DNA of 35,643 bases from an uncultured Rhizobiaceae bacterium (lineage in GTDB: Bacteria; Pseudomonadota; Alphaproteobacteria; Rhizobiales; Rhizobiaceae), in the NCBI GenBank assembly GCA_947259295.1, contig CAMYMG010000059.1:1-35643 (forward strand), given 5' to 3'. Made by a program: the position numbers and the translations under genes. The notes below the pieces were generated by a model. The model made no database searches. It saw only the letters and a program-made list of their open reading frames with translations, and was not told where the DNA came from. Shown here piece by piece: positions 25,061 to 33,114 of this stretch. Position 1 is the first letter of the stretch. Each line of letters starts with the position of its first letter.

Positions 25061-26701
25061 GTGGCACTGGCGACTGAATTTCCCGATTTTGGCCTGACGG
25101 TAGAGCGGCGCCGATTCGCCGTGCGCGGCCACTATTACGAGCATCCCGGCATGGACGGTGAGCGTGGCGAGATCTGGTGCTACACCGACCGCTTCTCCTA
25201 CCACGCGGGCGACAGCGTTGAGCTCAAGGTTAGCGCGACGTCGGCGCGTTTCTCGCTCGAGATCACGCGCGATGGGGCCGTTGACCGGACGGTGCTCGAG
25301 GAGAGCGGAATCGCGGCACGCTGGCAGGAGACGCCGGATCAGTGCTCGGTCGAGGGCTGCGGCTGGGAGACGACTTTCGCATTCGGCATCGGCGACGACT
25401 GGCCATCGGGCGCCTACCGAGTGACGCTGACGGCGGACGGGCGCAACGGCAAGCCGATCCGCTGCCACCACCTCTTCATCGTTGCGCCGTCGCCCGGGCC
25501 GAAGCCGGGCCGCATCCTGCAGGTCGCGGCAACCGGAACCTGGCTAGCCTACAACACGTGGGGCGGGTCGAACGCCTATGAGGGCATTACCGGGCCGGGG
25601 CGCGACCAGTATGCGCGCACGGTCTCGACGCAGAGGCCGTGGTGCCGCGGCTTCGTCATGCTGCCGCCGGACGCGCCGCGCGTGCCGCTGGAAGTCGCGA
25701 TGCCGCCAAAGACGGCGCCGCGCTATCCTCACATGGAATGGGCGTTCGCCACCGGCCATTCCAAGAAATATGCCTCGGCGGGCTGGGCAAGCTATGACAG
25801 CCACTTCCTCCGCTGGGCCGAGCGGGCCGGCTACGGGGTCGATCTTGCCAGCCAGCACGAACTGCATTTCGCGCCGGAAATCCTCGATGGCTACGACTGC
25901 GTCGTCTTCGTCGGGCACGACGAATACTGGACCTGGGAGATGCGCGACGCGGTCGACGCCTATGTGGCGCGCGGCGGCCATGCGGCGCGGTTTGCCGGAA
26001 ATTTCATGTGGCAGACAAGGCTGGAGGACGAGGGCCGCAGGCAGGTCTGCTACAAATACCAGGCGCGCGCCGAGGACCCGGCCTACCAGGAAGGCGACGT
26101 GAGGCGGGCGACCAATTCCTGGGAGGCGCCGGAGATCGGCCGGCCGGGTGCAAAAACCTTTGGCCTCAATTCGACCGAGGGCGTCTATGCCGGCTGGGGC
26201 GGCTGCACGCCGCGCGGCGTGCGCGGGTTCCCGATCTATCGGCCCGAGCACTGGGCGTTTGCCGGGACCGGCCTGTTCTATGGCGACGTGCTCGGCCAGG
26301 AGAGCCACATCTATGGCTACGAGGTCGACGGGCTCGACTACGAGATCCGCAACGGGCGGCCGCAGCCGACCGCGGAGAGCGGCGCGCCGGAGGGGCTCGA
26401 AATCCTCGCGATGGGCATGGCGAGCCAGGTCGAGGAGGCCGACTTCCTGGAGCCGCAGGACCAGTTCTTCGGCGACGAGGACGGCCGCTTCATTGCCGAG
26501 ACGCTCTTTGGCGAGGCGAGCGACGAAAACCTCGCAAAAGTGCGCTACAGCAACGGCATGATGGTGAATTTCCGGCAGGGCAAGGGCGAGGTGTTCCACG
26601 CCGGCAGCTGCGAATGGGTCGCCGGGCTGCTCAGGCAGGACGCGATGGTCGAGCGCGTCACCGCCAATGTGCTCGACCGCTATCTGAAGGGACGAGACTA
26701 G
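25061..26701 (+). CDS. N,N-dimethylformamidase large-subunit-like hydrolase
   Basis: A 546-residue protein related to the large (beta) subunit of N,N-dimethylformamidase, an iron amidohydrolase that splits DMF to dimethylamine and formate. The N-terminal part (about 1-145; RGHYYEHPG, YHAGDSVELKVS, WPSGAYRVTL) looks like a beta-sandwich. The catalytic-type domain (about 150-546) has WLAYNTWGGSNAY, ASYDSHFLRWAE and VVFVGHDEYWTWEMRDAV. The HDE triplet (His286-Glu288) matches the carboxylate ligand region of the 2-Tyr-1-carboxylate iron centre; Tyr164 is a candidate tyrosine ligand. It is shorter than DMFase (about 760) and no small subunit is encoded nearby, so the substrate may be another amide. 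GTG at 25061 has GGAGAGGGA upstream. It diverges from holA. Confidence 0.8.
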   Translation: MALATEFPDFGLTVERRRFAVRGHYYEHPGMDGERGEIWCYTDRFSYHAGDSVELKVSATSARFSLEITRDGAVDRTVLEESGIAARWQETPDQCSVEGCGWETTFAFGIGDDWPSGAYRVTLTADGRNGKPIRCHHLFIVAPSPGPKPGRILQVAATGTWLAYNTWGGSNAYEGITGPGRDQYARTVSTQRPWCRGFVMLPPDAPRVPLEVAMPPKTAPRYPHMEWAFATGHSKKYASAGWASYDSHFLRWAERAGYGVDLASQHELHFAPEILDGYDCVVFVGHDEYWTWEMRDAVDAYVARGGHAARFAGNFMWQTRLEDEGRRQVCYKYQARAEDPAYQEGDVRRATNSWEAPEIGRPGAKTFGLNSTEGVYAGWGGCTPRGVRGFPIYRPEHWAFAGTGLFYGDVLGQESHIYGYEVDGLDYEIRNGRPQPTAESGAPEGLEILAMGMASQVEEADFLEPQDQFFGDEDGRFIAETLFGEASDENLAKVRYSNGMMVNFRQGKGEVFHAGSCEWVAGLLRQDAMVERVTANVLDRYLKGRD

Positions 26702-26704
26702 ACC

Positions 26705-28078
26705 ATGGACCAGAAACCAGGTGACAGCGTCGTCAATACACGGCCCTCGCACCTCTTCTACGTGACACGGCTGCGCAGGCCGCTGGTCGAGCGCGCCGAG
26801 GGCATCCATCTCTGGACGCAGGACGGGCGGCGCTTCATCGACGGCTCGAGCGGTCCGGTGGCGGTCAATCTCGGCTATGGCAACCGGCACGTGCTGGACG
26901 CCATGAAGCGGCAGATGGAGAAGACCACCTTCGCCTACCGGCTGCATTTCGAGAACGAGCCGGCCGAGGACCTGGCGCGCGACATTGCCGGCCGGATGCC
27001 CGGCGGGCTGGAGAAAATCTTCTTCGTGTCGGGCGGTTCGGAGGCGGTGGAATCCTGCATCAAACTGGCGCGGCAATGGGCGGTGGCGACCGGCCAGCCG
27101 AAGCGCTGGAAGGTGATCAGCCGCATGCCGTCCTACCATGGCGGTACCTATGGCGCGCTTTCGGTGACCGGCGACGGCGCGCTGACCGACAGTTTTTCCG
27201 ACCAGTTGCGCATCATGCCGTCAATCCCTGCGCCGACTGCCTATCGCGACCGCGACAATCTCTCGATGGAGGAGCGCGGGCTGAAATATGCCGACATGCT
27301 GGAGGAAAAGATCCTGGCCGAGGGGCCGGAAAGCGTGGTCGCCTTCATCATGGAGCCGATCGGGGGCGCCGCGACCAATGCGCTCGTGGCGCCGGACAGC
27401 TACTATCCACGCATCCGCGAGATCTGCGACCGCCACGGCGTATTACTGATCCACGACGAGGTGATGAGCGGCGTGGCGCGTACCGGCAAATTCCTCGGCG
27501 GCGACCACTGGAACTGCCGGCCCGACATCGTTTCGCTGTCGAAGGGCATCGGCTCGGGCTATATGCCGCTCGGCGCGATGGCGGCACCGGAGCGCATCGT
27601 CCGCCCGGTGCTCGACATGGGGGGGTTCCAGCACGGACACACCTATGCGGGCAACCCGCTGGCCTGCGCGGCCGGGCTGGCGGTCATGCAGGAGATCGAC
27701 AGGCTCGGGCTGACGAACAATGCGGCAGCGCGCGGCGAGGAGTTGCTGGCTGGGCTGCGCGGGCTGGCGGAGCGCTTCCCCTTCATCGGCGACGTGCGCG
27801 GCAAGGGGCTGATGACGGCGATAGAGTTCGTTGCCGATCCGGCGACGATGGAGAGGTTGCAGCCCAGCATCAATATCGGCCAGCGCGTGCTCGACCTCGC
27901 CTATGAGCGCGGGCTGATCGTCTATTTCCGGCGCGTGAAGGGCGGCGTGCAGGGCGACTGCGTGATGGTGGCGCCGCCGCTGGTCGTCACCAGCGCGGAG
28001 ATCGGCGAGATCGTCTCGATCCTCGGCGACGCGATCGCCGCGGCCGCGCAGGAATTCAGCCTGCCGGTGAACGGATAG
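26705..28078 (+). CDS. Class III PLP-dependent aminotransferase
   Basis: A 457-residue fold-type I aminotransferase acting on an amine or omega-amino acid. Visible are GSSGPVAVNLGYGN near residue 47, the phosphate-binding VSGGSEAVESCIKLAR (about 108-123), SYHGGTYGALSVTG, FIMEPIGG, the PLP-ring Asp in LLIHDEVMSG (Asp251) and the Schiff-base Lys in SLSKGIGSGYMPLGA (Lys280), with HTYAGNPLACAAGLAV after it. All core residues are present. It starts four bases after the dimethylformamidase-like stop, so both are one transcription unit. Position suggests it deaminates a product or substrate of that hydrolase, but the specific substrate cannot be assigned. Confidence 0.93.
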   Translation: MDQKPGDSVVNTRPSHLFYVTRLRRPLVERAEGIHLWTQDGRRFIDGSSGPVAVNLGYGNRHVLDAMKRQMEKTTFAYRLHFENEPAEDLARDIAGRMPGGLEKIFFVSGGSEAVESCIKLARQWAVATGQPKRWKVISRMPSYHGGTYGALSVTGDGALTDSFSDQLRIMPSIPAPTAYRDRDNLSMEERGLKYADMLEEKILAEGPESVVAFIMEPIGGAATNALVAPDSYYPRIREICDRHGVLLIHDEVMSGVARTGKFLGGDHWNCRPDIVSLSKGIGSGYMPLGAMAAPERIVRPVLDMGGFQHGHTYAGNPLACAAGLAVMQEIDRLGLTNNAAARGEELLAGLRGLAERFPFIGDVRGKGLMTAIEFVADPATMERLQPSINIGQRVLDLAYERGLIVYFRRVKGGVQGDCVMVAPPLVVTSAEIGEIVSILGDAIAAAAQEFSLPVNG

Positions 28079-28084
28079 GATCGC

Positions 28085-28621
28085 ATGGAGCTGGACAGCA
28101 CCGACCCCGGCACTCTTCCAGCCCGCATCCGGCTGGCCGTCGTCGATGACGCAGAGCGGATCTTAGAGGGCCTGCTCGGCATCGCCGATACGGTGGGCGA
28201 ACGCCACCTGGTTAAAAGCACCGTCGACGACATCAGGCGCTACGGCTTCGGCGCAGAGCCGGCATTCCAGGCGCTTATCGCGGAGGCGGGGGAAACCTTT
28301 GCCGGAATGTGCCTGTTCTTCCCGATCTTTTCGACATGGATGGGCAGGCCGGGGGTCTATGTGCAGGACCTCTATGTCGATCCGCGCTTCCGCGGGCGCG
28401 CAATCGGCGAAAAACTGCTGCAGCGCACGGCCGCGCTCTGCCGGCAAGAGGGAGGCGTCTACCTGCGGCTCTCGGTCGACACGGGAAACGCGGCGGCGAT
28501 CCGTTTCTACGAGCGTAGCGGCATCGCCCACTCGCCGTCGGAACAGACGCACAAGATTGTCGGCGATGCGTTTTTCGCACTTGCGGACGCCGATAAAGGC
28601 AACGGGCCGGCATCGACGTGA
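28085..28621 (+). CDS. GNAT acetyltransferase, diamine/spermidine N-acetyltransferase-like
   Basis: 178 residues, six bases after the aminotransferase. The sequence YGFGAEPAFQALIAEAGETFAGMCLFF, then FSTWMGRPGVYVQDLYVDPRFRGRAIGEKLL (acetyl-CoA loop RGRAIG, about residues 101-106) and TGNAAAIRFYERSG, closely follows the spermidine/thialysine acetyltransferase (SSAT-like) subgroup. That group acetylates small amines such as diamines or lysine analogues. In an operon with an amidase-like hydrolase and an aminotransferase this suggests handling of an amine compound. The exact substrate is open. A 164-bp gap separates it from the M24 gene. Confidence 0.88.
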   Translation: MELDSTDPGTLPARIRLAVVDDAERILEGLLGIADTVGERHLVKSTVDDIRRYGFGAEPAFQALIAEAGETFAGMCLFFPIFSTWMGRPGVYVQDLYVDPRFRGRAIGEKLLQRTAALCRQEGGVYLRLSVDTGNAAAIRFYERSGIAHSPSEQTHKIVGDAFFALADADKGNGPAST

Positions 28622-28785
28622 AGCTGCCGGAAGTCCGGCGCCAGGCTCGATCGGACGATAAAACCCTTGTTTCTGTCCGGAATCTTTGGTTTCAAGCCGC
28701 AATAGTAAGGCGAGCCGGCTGAGTACTGGACCAGAGCAGCCGATTCGGTGCAGATTGCTTGGCTATTGAAAAGCGTGGGAACAGA

Positions 28786-29994
28786 ATGATGGACGCAGCG
28801 ACGGGAAAAGCCCAGGACACCCGAACGCCCTTCGACCAGAGCCGCCTCGACGGACTGATGGAGGATGCGGGCCTCGACGTCCTGATCGCCACGTCGAAGC
28901 ATAATGTCCAGTACCTGCTTGGCGGCTACAAGTTCATCTTTTTTTCGGCGATGGACGCGATCGGCCACAGCCGCTACCTGCCCGTCGTCGTCTATGAGCG
29001 CGGCCGGCCCGACAATGCGGCCTATATCGGCAACGGGCTCGAGCGCGGCGAACATCAGAACCACCCTTTCTGGACGCCAGCGGTGCATACTTCCTGCTGG
29101 GGTACGCTGGATGCGTCGGCTCTCGCTGCCGAGCATGTCAAGAAAATCGGCCGCCCGGATGCGCGCATCGGCATCGAACCCGGCTTCCTGCCGTCCGACG
29201 CTTATATCTCGCTGCGCAAGGCGCTGCCGGAGGCCAAGGTCTTCGACGCGACCTCGACGTTCGAGCGCATGCGCGGGCTGAAGACGCCGGCCGAACTCGA
29301 GCAGTTGAGAACCGCGTCCGAACTCATCACCGAGTCGATGCTGGCGACGATCGCCGCGGCGCATGACGGCTCGACCAAGAACGAGATCATCGAACATCTG
29401 CGCCGCGAGGAGACCAATCGCGGGCTGCAGTTCGAATATTGCCTGCTGACGCTCGGCGCGAGCCACAACCGCGCCGCCTCGCTGCAGAGCTGGGCGCCGG
29501 GCGAAGTGCTGTCGATCGATTCGGGCGGCAATTATCACGGCTATATCGGTGATCTCTGCCGCATGGGCGTGCTCGGCGAACCCGATGCCGAACTCGAGGA
29601 TTTGCTTGCCGAGGTCGAGGCGATCCAGCAGGCTGCCTTCTCGAAGGTCAAGGCGGGAGCGCTCGGTGCCGATGTCATCGCCGAGGCGGAAGCCAAGCTG
29701 AAGGCCTCGCCATCGGCCGAGTTCACCGACTTCTTCACGCATGGCATGGGGCTGATCACCCACGAGGTGCCGTTCCTGATGACCAACCACCCGGTCGCCT
29801 ATGAGGGTGTCGATGCCGACAGGCCGCTGGAAGAAAACATGGTGATCTCGGTCGAGACGACGATGCTGCATCCGACACGCGGCTTCATCAAGCTCGAGGA
29901 CACGCTGGCCATCACCAGCAGCGGCTACGAGATGTTCGGCGAAACCGGCCGCGGCTGGAACCGCGGGGGAACGGCTAGCTCTTCGCCTGCATGA
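28786..29994 (+). CDS. M24 family metallopeptidase (Xaa-Pro dipeptidase/creatinase-like)
   Basis: 402 residues. The N-terminal creatinase-type domain (about 15-160) includes GLDVLIATSKHNVQYLLGGYKF. The pita-bread catalytic domain follows, with all five metal ligands visible: Asp245 (SIDSGG), Asp256 (IGDLCR), His319 (THGMGLITHE), Glu357 (ISVETTM) and Glu371 (KLEDTL). It is therefore a likely active dinuclear metallohydrolase rather than a creatinase, which lacks full metal sites. Substrate could be an Xaa-Pro dipeptide or another amide or lactam. ATG at 28786 (tandem ATG) has GGGA upstream; 28759 is an alternative TTG. The end overlaps the convergent msrA gene by 20 bases. Confidence 0.92.
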   Translation: MMDAATGKAQDTRTPFDQSRLDGLMEDAGLDVLIATSKHNVQYLLGGYKFIFFSAMDAIGHSRYLPVVVYERGRPDNAAYIGNGLERGEHQNHPFWTPAVHTSCWGTLDASALAAEHVKKIGRPDARIGIEPGFLPSDAYISLRKALPEAKVFDATSTFERMRGLKTPAELEQLRTASELITESMLATIAAAHDGSTKNEIIEHLRREETNRGLQFEYCLLTLGASHNRAASLQSWAPGEVLSIDSGGNYHGYIGDLCRMGVLGEPDAELEDLLAEVEAIQQAAFSKVKAGALGADVIAEAEAKLKASPSAEFTDFFTHGMGLITHEVPFLMTNHPVAYEGVDADRPLEENMVISVETTMLHPTRGFIKLEDTLAITSSGYEMFGETGRGWNRGGTASSSPA

Positions 29995-30712
29995 CGAGTA
30001 CCGGCTCTTCCCGGTAGAGGTCCGGAAACAGGGCCTTCAGATTATCGATCTTCGGCAGGTCGTTGTAGACGATGTAGGGATAGGTCGGGTTGAGGGTCAG
30101 GAAATCCTGATGGTAGTCCTCGGCCGGGTAGAACGGCTTGGCGCCTTCCAGCGTGGTGACGATCTTGCCGTCGAAGAGCTTCGCCCCGTCCAGCTGTCCG
30201 ATATAGGCCCTGGCCACCTTTTCCTGCTCGGGGCTGACGGGAAAGATCGCCGAGCGATACTGCGTGCCGTGGTCGGGACCCTGGTAATTCAGCTGGGTCG
30301 GGTTGTGCGCGACCGAAAAGAACACCTGCAGCAGCTTGCCGTAGCTGACCTCGGCCGGGTCGAAGGTGACCTCGACGGCCTCGGCGTGACCGGTGCTGCC
30401 GGATCCGACGACCTGATAGACGGCCGTCTTCGCCTCGCCGCCGGCATAGCCCGACACCGCGCCTTTGACGCCCTTCACGTGCTGGAAAACGCCCTGCACG
30501 CCCCAGAAGCAGCCGCCGGCAAAAACCGCCTTTTCCAGACCGGGATGCGGCTCCTCATCCATGACAGGCGGTGGAATCTGGACGGCTTCCTCGGCGGCGA
30601 GGGTCGGCGAGTGCAATGTCGAGACGGCGCCCATGGCCAGCAGGCCGACAACGGCAAACGCCGTCAGCCGGGCGGTCCAGCGAGAAGTCGGGGAATTGGT
30701 TTTGCTACGCAT
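29975..30712 (-). CDS. msrA: Periplasmic peptide-methionine (S)-S-oxide reductase MsrA
   Basis: Repairs S-methionine sulfoxide in proteins. The 245-residue protein has a signal peptide (MRSKTNSPTS..., hydrophobic TAFAVVGLLAMGAVS, cleavage likely after PTLAA at 40), so it acts outside the cytoplasm. The catalytic motif AGGCFWGVQGVFQHVKGV has Cys68. Conserved GSTGHAEAVEV, NPTQLNYQGPDHGTQYRSAIF and FYPAEDYHQDF follow. GGAG stands eight bases before the ATG at 30712. The long insertion-free catalytic part and missing MsrB domain make it a single-domain enzyme. It overlaps the M24 gene tail-to-tail by 20 bases. A 15-bp palindrome lies 20 bases upstream of the start. Confidence 0.95.
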   Translation of the reverse strand: MRSKTNSPTSRWTARLTAFAVVGLLAMGAVSTLHSPTLAAEEAVQIPPPVMDEEPHPGLEKAVFAGGCFWGVQGVFQHVKGVKGAVSGYAGGEAKTAVYQVVGSGSTGHAEAVEVTFDPAEVSYGKLLQVFFSVAHNPTQLNYQGPDHGTQYRSAIFPVSPEQEKVARAYIGQLDGAKLFDGKIVTTLEGAKPFYPAEDYHQDFLTLNPTYPYIVYNDLPKIDNLKALFPDLYREEPVLVMQAKS

Positions 30713-30732
30713 AGGGGTCTCCTTCGCGTCAA

Positions 30733-30747
30733 GCATACGATGTATGC
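30733..30747. promoter_or_regulatory. Operator-like palindrome upstream of msrA
   Basis: GCATAC-GAT-GTATGC is a perfect 6-bp inverted repeat with a 3-base centre, 20 bases before the msrA start codon in the 82-bp EamA-msrA gap. Its size and symmetry fit a dimeric repressor or activator site; the cognate regulator is not identifiable. Confidence 0.5.
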
Positions 30748-30794
30748 GCGCCGATCATCTGTAACATTCGCGTGCGGTCGCGGTGAGATTGCCG

Positions 30795-31685
30795 CTACAG
30801 GCGGTTGCGGCCAAACGGGTTCCACTTGACGGCGCCGAGGCGAATGCGCTCGCGCACCACCGTCAGAAGACCGGATCCGGCGATGATCGCCAGTCCGACG
30901 ATCGACAGGACGTCCGGCTTTTCGTCGAAGATCAGCGCGCCGATGATGACGGCCCAGATGATCTGCGAATAGTGTGTCGGCGCCAGCTGGTTGGCCGGTG
31001 CAAAGCGCGTCGCCCGAAGCAGGCCGACATTGCCGGTCGCCGAGAAGACCCCGGCGACAAGCAGGATACCGGCCTGCTCGAGCGTCGGCACCGTGAAACC
31101 GGTGGCGGCCATGCCGGCGGCATTGAGGATCAGCGCATAGAGGATCAGGTAGCCGAGCATCGTGGTGCGGGTCTCGTGCGCGGCGAGCGACCGCATCAGG
31201 ATGACGCTGACGGCGGCAAGCAGTGCAACGGCGAGGGCGGCGAAATGGCCGGGCTCGAGCGCGCGAAAGCCCGGCTGGACGACGAGCATCACGCCGGCGA
31301 ATCCGGCAATCACGGCAAACCAGCGCCAGGGTCCGACCTGTTCCTTGAGAAAGACCAGCGACAGGATGGTGACGAAGAGCGGCGCCAGGAAGACCAGCGC
31401 ATAAACCTCGGCCAGCGGTATGGTGGTGAAGGCAATGACACCGAAGACGCTGGCGACGACGCCCGAAATGGCACGGCCCTGGACGCCCCATGGCCGCTTC
31501 ATGCGCCAGAAGTCGAGCCAATGTTCGTCCTTCGGCGTCGTCAGGATGATGCAGGTGCCGGAAATCAGCGCGACGAAGAAGCCGATCTCGAAGATCGACA
31601 ATTCGCCGCCGAGCGCCTTGATGGCCGCGTCGCTCCACGAGTAGGTGGCGTAGGCGAGCAGCGCCAGCAGGATACCGTTGTTCAA
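30795..31685 (-). CDS. EamA/DMT-family transporter (10 TM)
   Basis: 296 residues with ten hydrophobic helices in two repeats of the EamA type. The first half ends PLAEVYALVFLAPLFVTILSLVFLKEQVGPWRWFAVIAGFAGVMLVV; the second has RFAPANQLAPTHYSQIIWAVIIGALIFDEKPDVLSIVGLAIIAGSGLL, the repeated EamA signature. Members export or import small metabolites such as amino acids, nucleotide sugars or amines; substrate here unknown. The start is a TTG at 31685 with GGAAG upstream (MNNGILLALLAYATYSWSDAAIKALGG is a typical N-terminus). It lies on the minus strand between the cupin operon and msrA and probably has its own promoter in 31686-31752. Confidence 0.92.
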   Translation of the reverse strand: MNNGILLALLAYATYSWSDAAIKALGGELSIFEIGFFVALISGTCIILTTPKDEHWLDFWRMKRPWGVQGRAISGVVASVFGVIAFTTIPLAEVYALVFLAPLFVTILSLVFLKEQVGPWRWFAVIAGFAGVMLVVQPGFRALEPGHFAALAVALLAAVSVILMRSLAAHETRTTMLGYLILYALILNAAGMAATGFTVPTLEQAGILLVAGVFSATGNVGLLRATRFAPANQLAPTHYSQIIWAVIIGALIFDEKPDVLSIVGLAIIAGSGLLTVVRERIRLGAVKWNPFGRNRL

Positions 31686-31752
31686 GTGGGTGCTTCCGGA
31701 CCGGGGGCGCGCGACGGCACGGCCGCGCGAATCACAGTCTACAGCGTCCCGG

Positions 31753-31793
31753 AAGCGGCGACGCGGCCGAGTTGTCGCGTTCGCCGCTTTTTT
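31753..31793. terminator. Hairpin with T-run between the cupin gene and the EamA gene
   Basis: AAGCGGCGACGCG (31753-31765) pairs with CGCGTTCGCCGCTT (31776-31789) with a single bulge, followed on the plus strand by a T-run (31788-31793). The only transcripts arriving here come from the minus-strand cupin gene ending at 31800, for which the hairpin lies just after the stop but without a 3' T-run. It may terminate that operon imperfectly or block plus-strand readthrough. Confidence 0.5.
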
Positions 31794-31799
31794 CGCGGT

Positions 31800-32216
31800 C
31801 TATTTGCCGCCGGGCGGCACCAGCCGGAAATCGGGCAGGTCGCGCAGCGCCAGTTCCGGACCGGCGGGCGAATAGACGACGAAAAGCTGCATCGGTCCGT
31901 CGCCGGTATTCAGCGTCGAGTGGAAGCGACTTTCCGGCACGTAGATGGTGCAGCCGGCGCTGACCTTCTGTACGATCGGGTTGCCGTCGGGATCCTCCAC
32001 CATCTGCTCGCCATTGCCGGAAATGACGAAGATGATCTCCTCGGCGCCCGGATGGTTGTGACGCGTATGGCCCTGGCCGGCGCCGAGGTCGACGATGCCG
32101 CCGGAAAAGCGCGTCGCGCCGTTGGTCTCGGGTGCTACGGTCAGCGCCAGGCGGCCCCAGTCGAAGGCGAAGGTGTTGACGTCCTTGGCGTAGAGAAAGT
32201 TCTTTTCGGTGGTCAT
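31800..32216 (-). CDS. Cupin domain protein
   Basis: 138 residues forming a single small beta-barrel. Cupin motif 1 is GQGHTRHNHPGAEEIIFVISGNGEQ (about residues 48-72, with two His and Glu as metal ligands). Motif 2 is PESRFHSTLNTGDGPMQLFVVYSP (about 94-117, with the last His). The metal site is therefore complete. Such stand-alone cupins act as isomerases, dioxygenases or binding proteins; function not assignable. Start at 32216 (MTTEKNFLYAKDV) is chosen; the frame open to 32456 lies in the neighbouring gene. It is the last gene of the UPF0261-TIM barrel-cupin operon, 16 bases after the TIM-barrel gene, so a sugar- or acid-modifying role in that pathway is likely. Confidence 0.9.
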   Translation of the reverse strand: MTTEKNFLYAKDVNTFAFDWGRLALTVAPETNGATRFSGGIVDLGAGQGHTRHNHPGAEEIIFVISGNGEQMVEDPDGNPIVQKVSAGCTIYVPESRFHSTLNTGDGPMQLFVVYSPAGPELALRDLPDFRLVPPGGK

Positions 32217-32232
32217 GGCCTGGCTCCCGGGC

Positions 32233-33084
32233 TCAGTTGCTGGAGGATGTCTTGCCCAGGGCGATCTGCTTGAAGCTCGCCGTCTGGTCCCGGATCGCGG
32301 CTTCGGCCGGCAGGCGCTCCATGCTCGAGGCGCCGTAGAAGCCGTGCAGCCCCTTGCAGCGGTCGAGAATGTAGCGGGCGTCGTCCGGCATCGAGATCGG
32401 ACCGCCATGACAGAGCAGGATGACGTCCTTGCGCACCGAGCGCGCGGCCTCGGCAATGGCGTCGATCTCGCCGACGCAATCGTCGAGCGACTTCGCCGAC
32501 GTGGCGCCGATGGAGCCGCCGGTGGTGACGCCCATATGGGCGACCACGATGTCGGCGCCGACGCCGGTCATGGCCTTCGCCTCGTCCGGGTTAAACACAT
32601 AGGGCGTGGTCAGAAGGTCGAGCTTGTGCGCCTCGGCGATCATGTCGACCTCGAGCCCGAAGCCCATGCCGGTCTCCTCGAAACTCTGGCGCATCGAGCC
32701 GTCGAACAGGCCGATGGTGGGAAAATTCTGCACGCCCGAAAAGCCCATCGTCTTCAGTTCGGCAAGCAAAAGCGGCATGATGACGAAAGGGTCGGTGCCG
32801 TTGACGCCGGCCAGCACCGGCGTGTTTCTGACCACCGGCAGTACCTCGTAGGCCATTTCCTTGACGATCTCGTTGGCGTTGCCATAGGCGAGCAGGCCGG
32901 CGGCCGAGCCGCGGCCGGCCATGCGATAGCGGCCCGAATTGTAGATGATGATGAGGTCGATGCCGCCTGCCTCCTCGGCCTTGGCCGACAGGCCGGTGCC
33001 GGCGCCGCCGCCGACGATCGGCACGCCGTCGGCAATCATGCGGTGGAATTTTTCGAGGATTTTCTGGCGGGCTATGGCGGGCAT
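32233..33084 (-). CDS. PEP-hydrolase-family TIM-barrel protein (Tm-1 C-terminal half homologue)
   Basis: 283 residues matching the phosphoenolpyruvate hydrolase-like/TIM-barrel signal transduction family. Visible blocks are [91 protein letters not shown] and [18 protein letters not shown]. The pattern of beta-strand-end Gly, Asn and His suits a TIM barrel with an aldolase/isomerase-like site. The same domain is the C-terminal half of the tomato Tm-1 protein and of fungal homologues, which carry UPF0261 at the N-terminus. Here the two parts are neighbouring genes, with UPF0261 30 bases upstream. Biochemical function of the bacterial proteins is unknown. Confidence 0.9.
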   Translation of the reverse strand: MPAIARQKILEKFHRMIADGVPIVGGGAGTGLSAKAEEAGGIDLIIIYNSGRYRMAGRGSAAGLLAYGNANEIVKEMAYEVLPVVRNTPVLAGVNGTDPFVIMPLLLAELKTMGFSGVQNFPTIGLFDGSMRQSFEETGMGFGLEVDMIAEAHKLDLLTTPYVFNPDEAKAMTGVGADIVVAHMGVTTGGSIGATSAKSLDDCVGEIDAIAEAARSVRKDVILLCHGGPISMPDDARYILDRCKGLHGFYGASSMERLPAEAAIRDQTASFKQIALGKTSSSN

Positions 33085-33114
33085 GGATTGTCCTTGGCTC
33101 GGGTTCTGGAGGAA

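Noticed and set aside
25544..27139. 531-codon minus-strand open frame opposite the hydrolase and aminotransferase
   Set aside because: Spans two genes with clear catalytic motifs on the plus strand; no domain recognisable in the antisense product.
28507..29871. 454-codon minus-strand open frame opposite the M24 peptidase
   Set aside because: The M24 metal ligands on the plus strand decide the coding strand.
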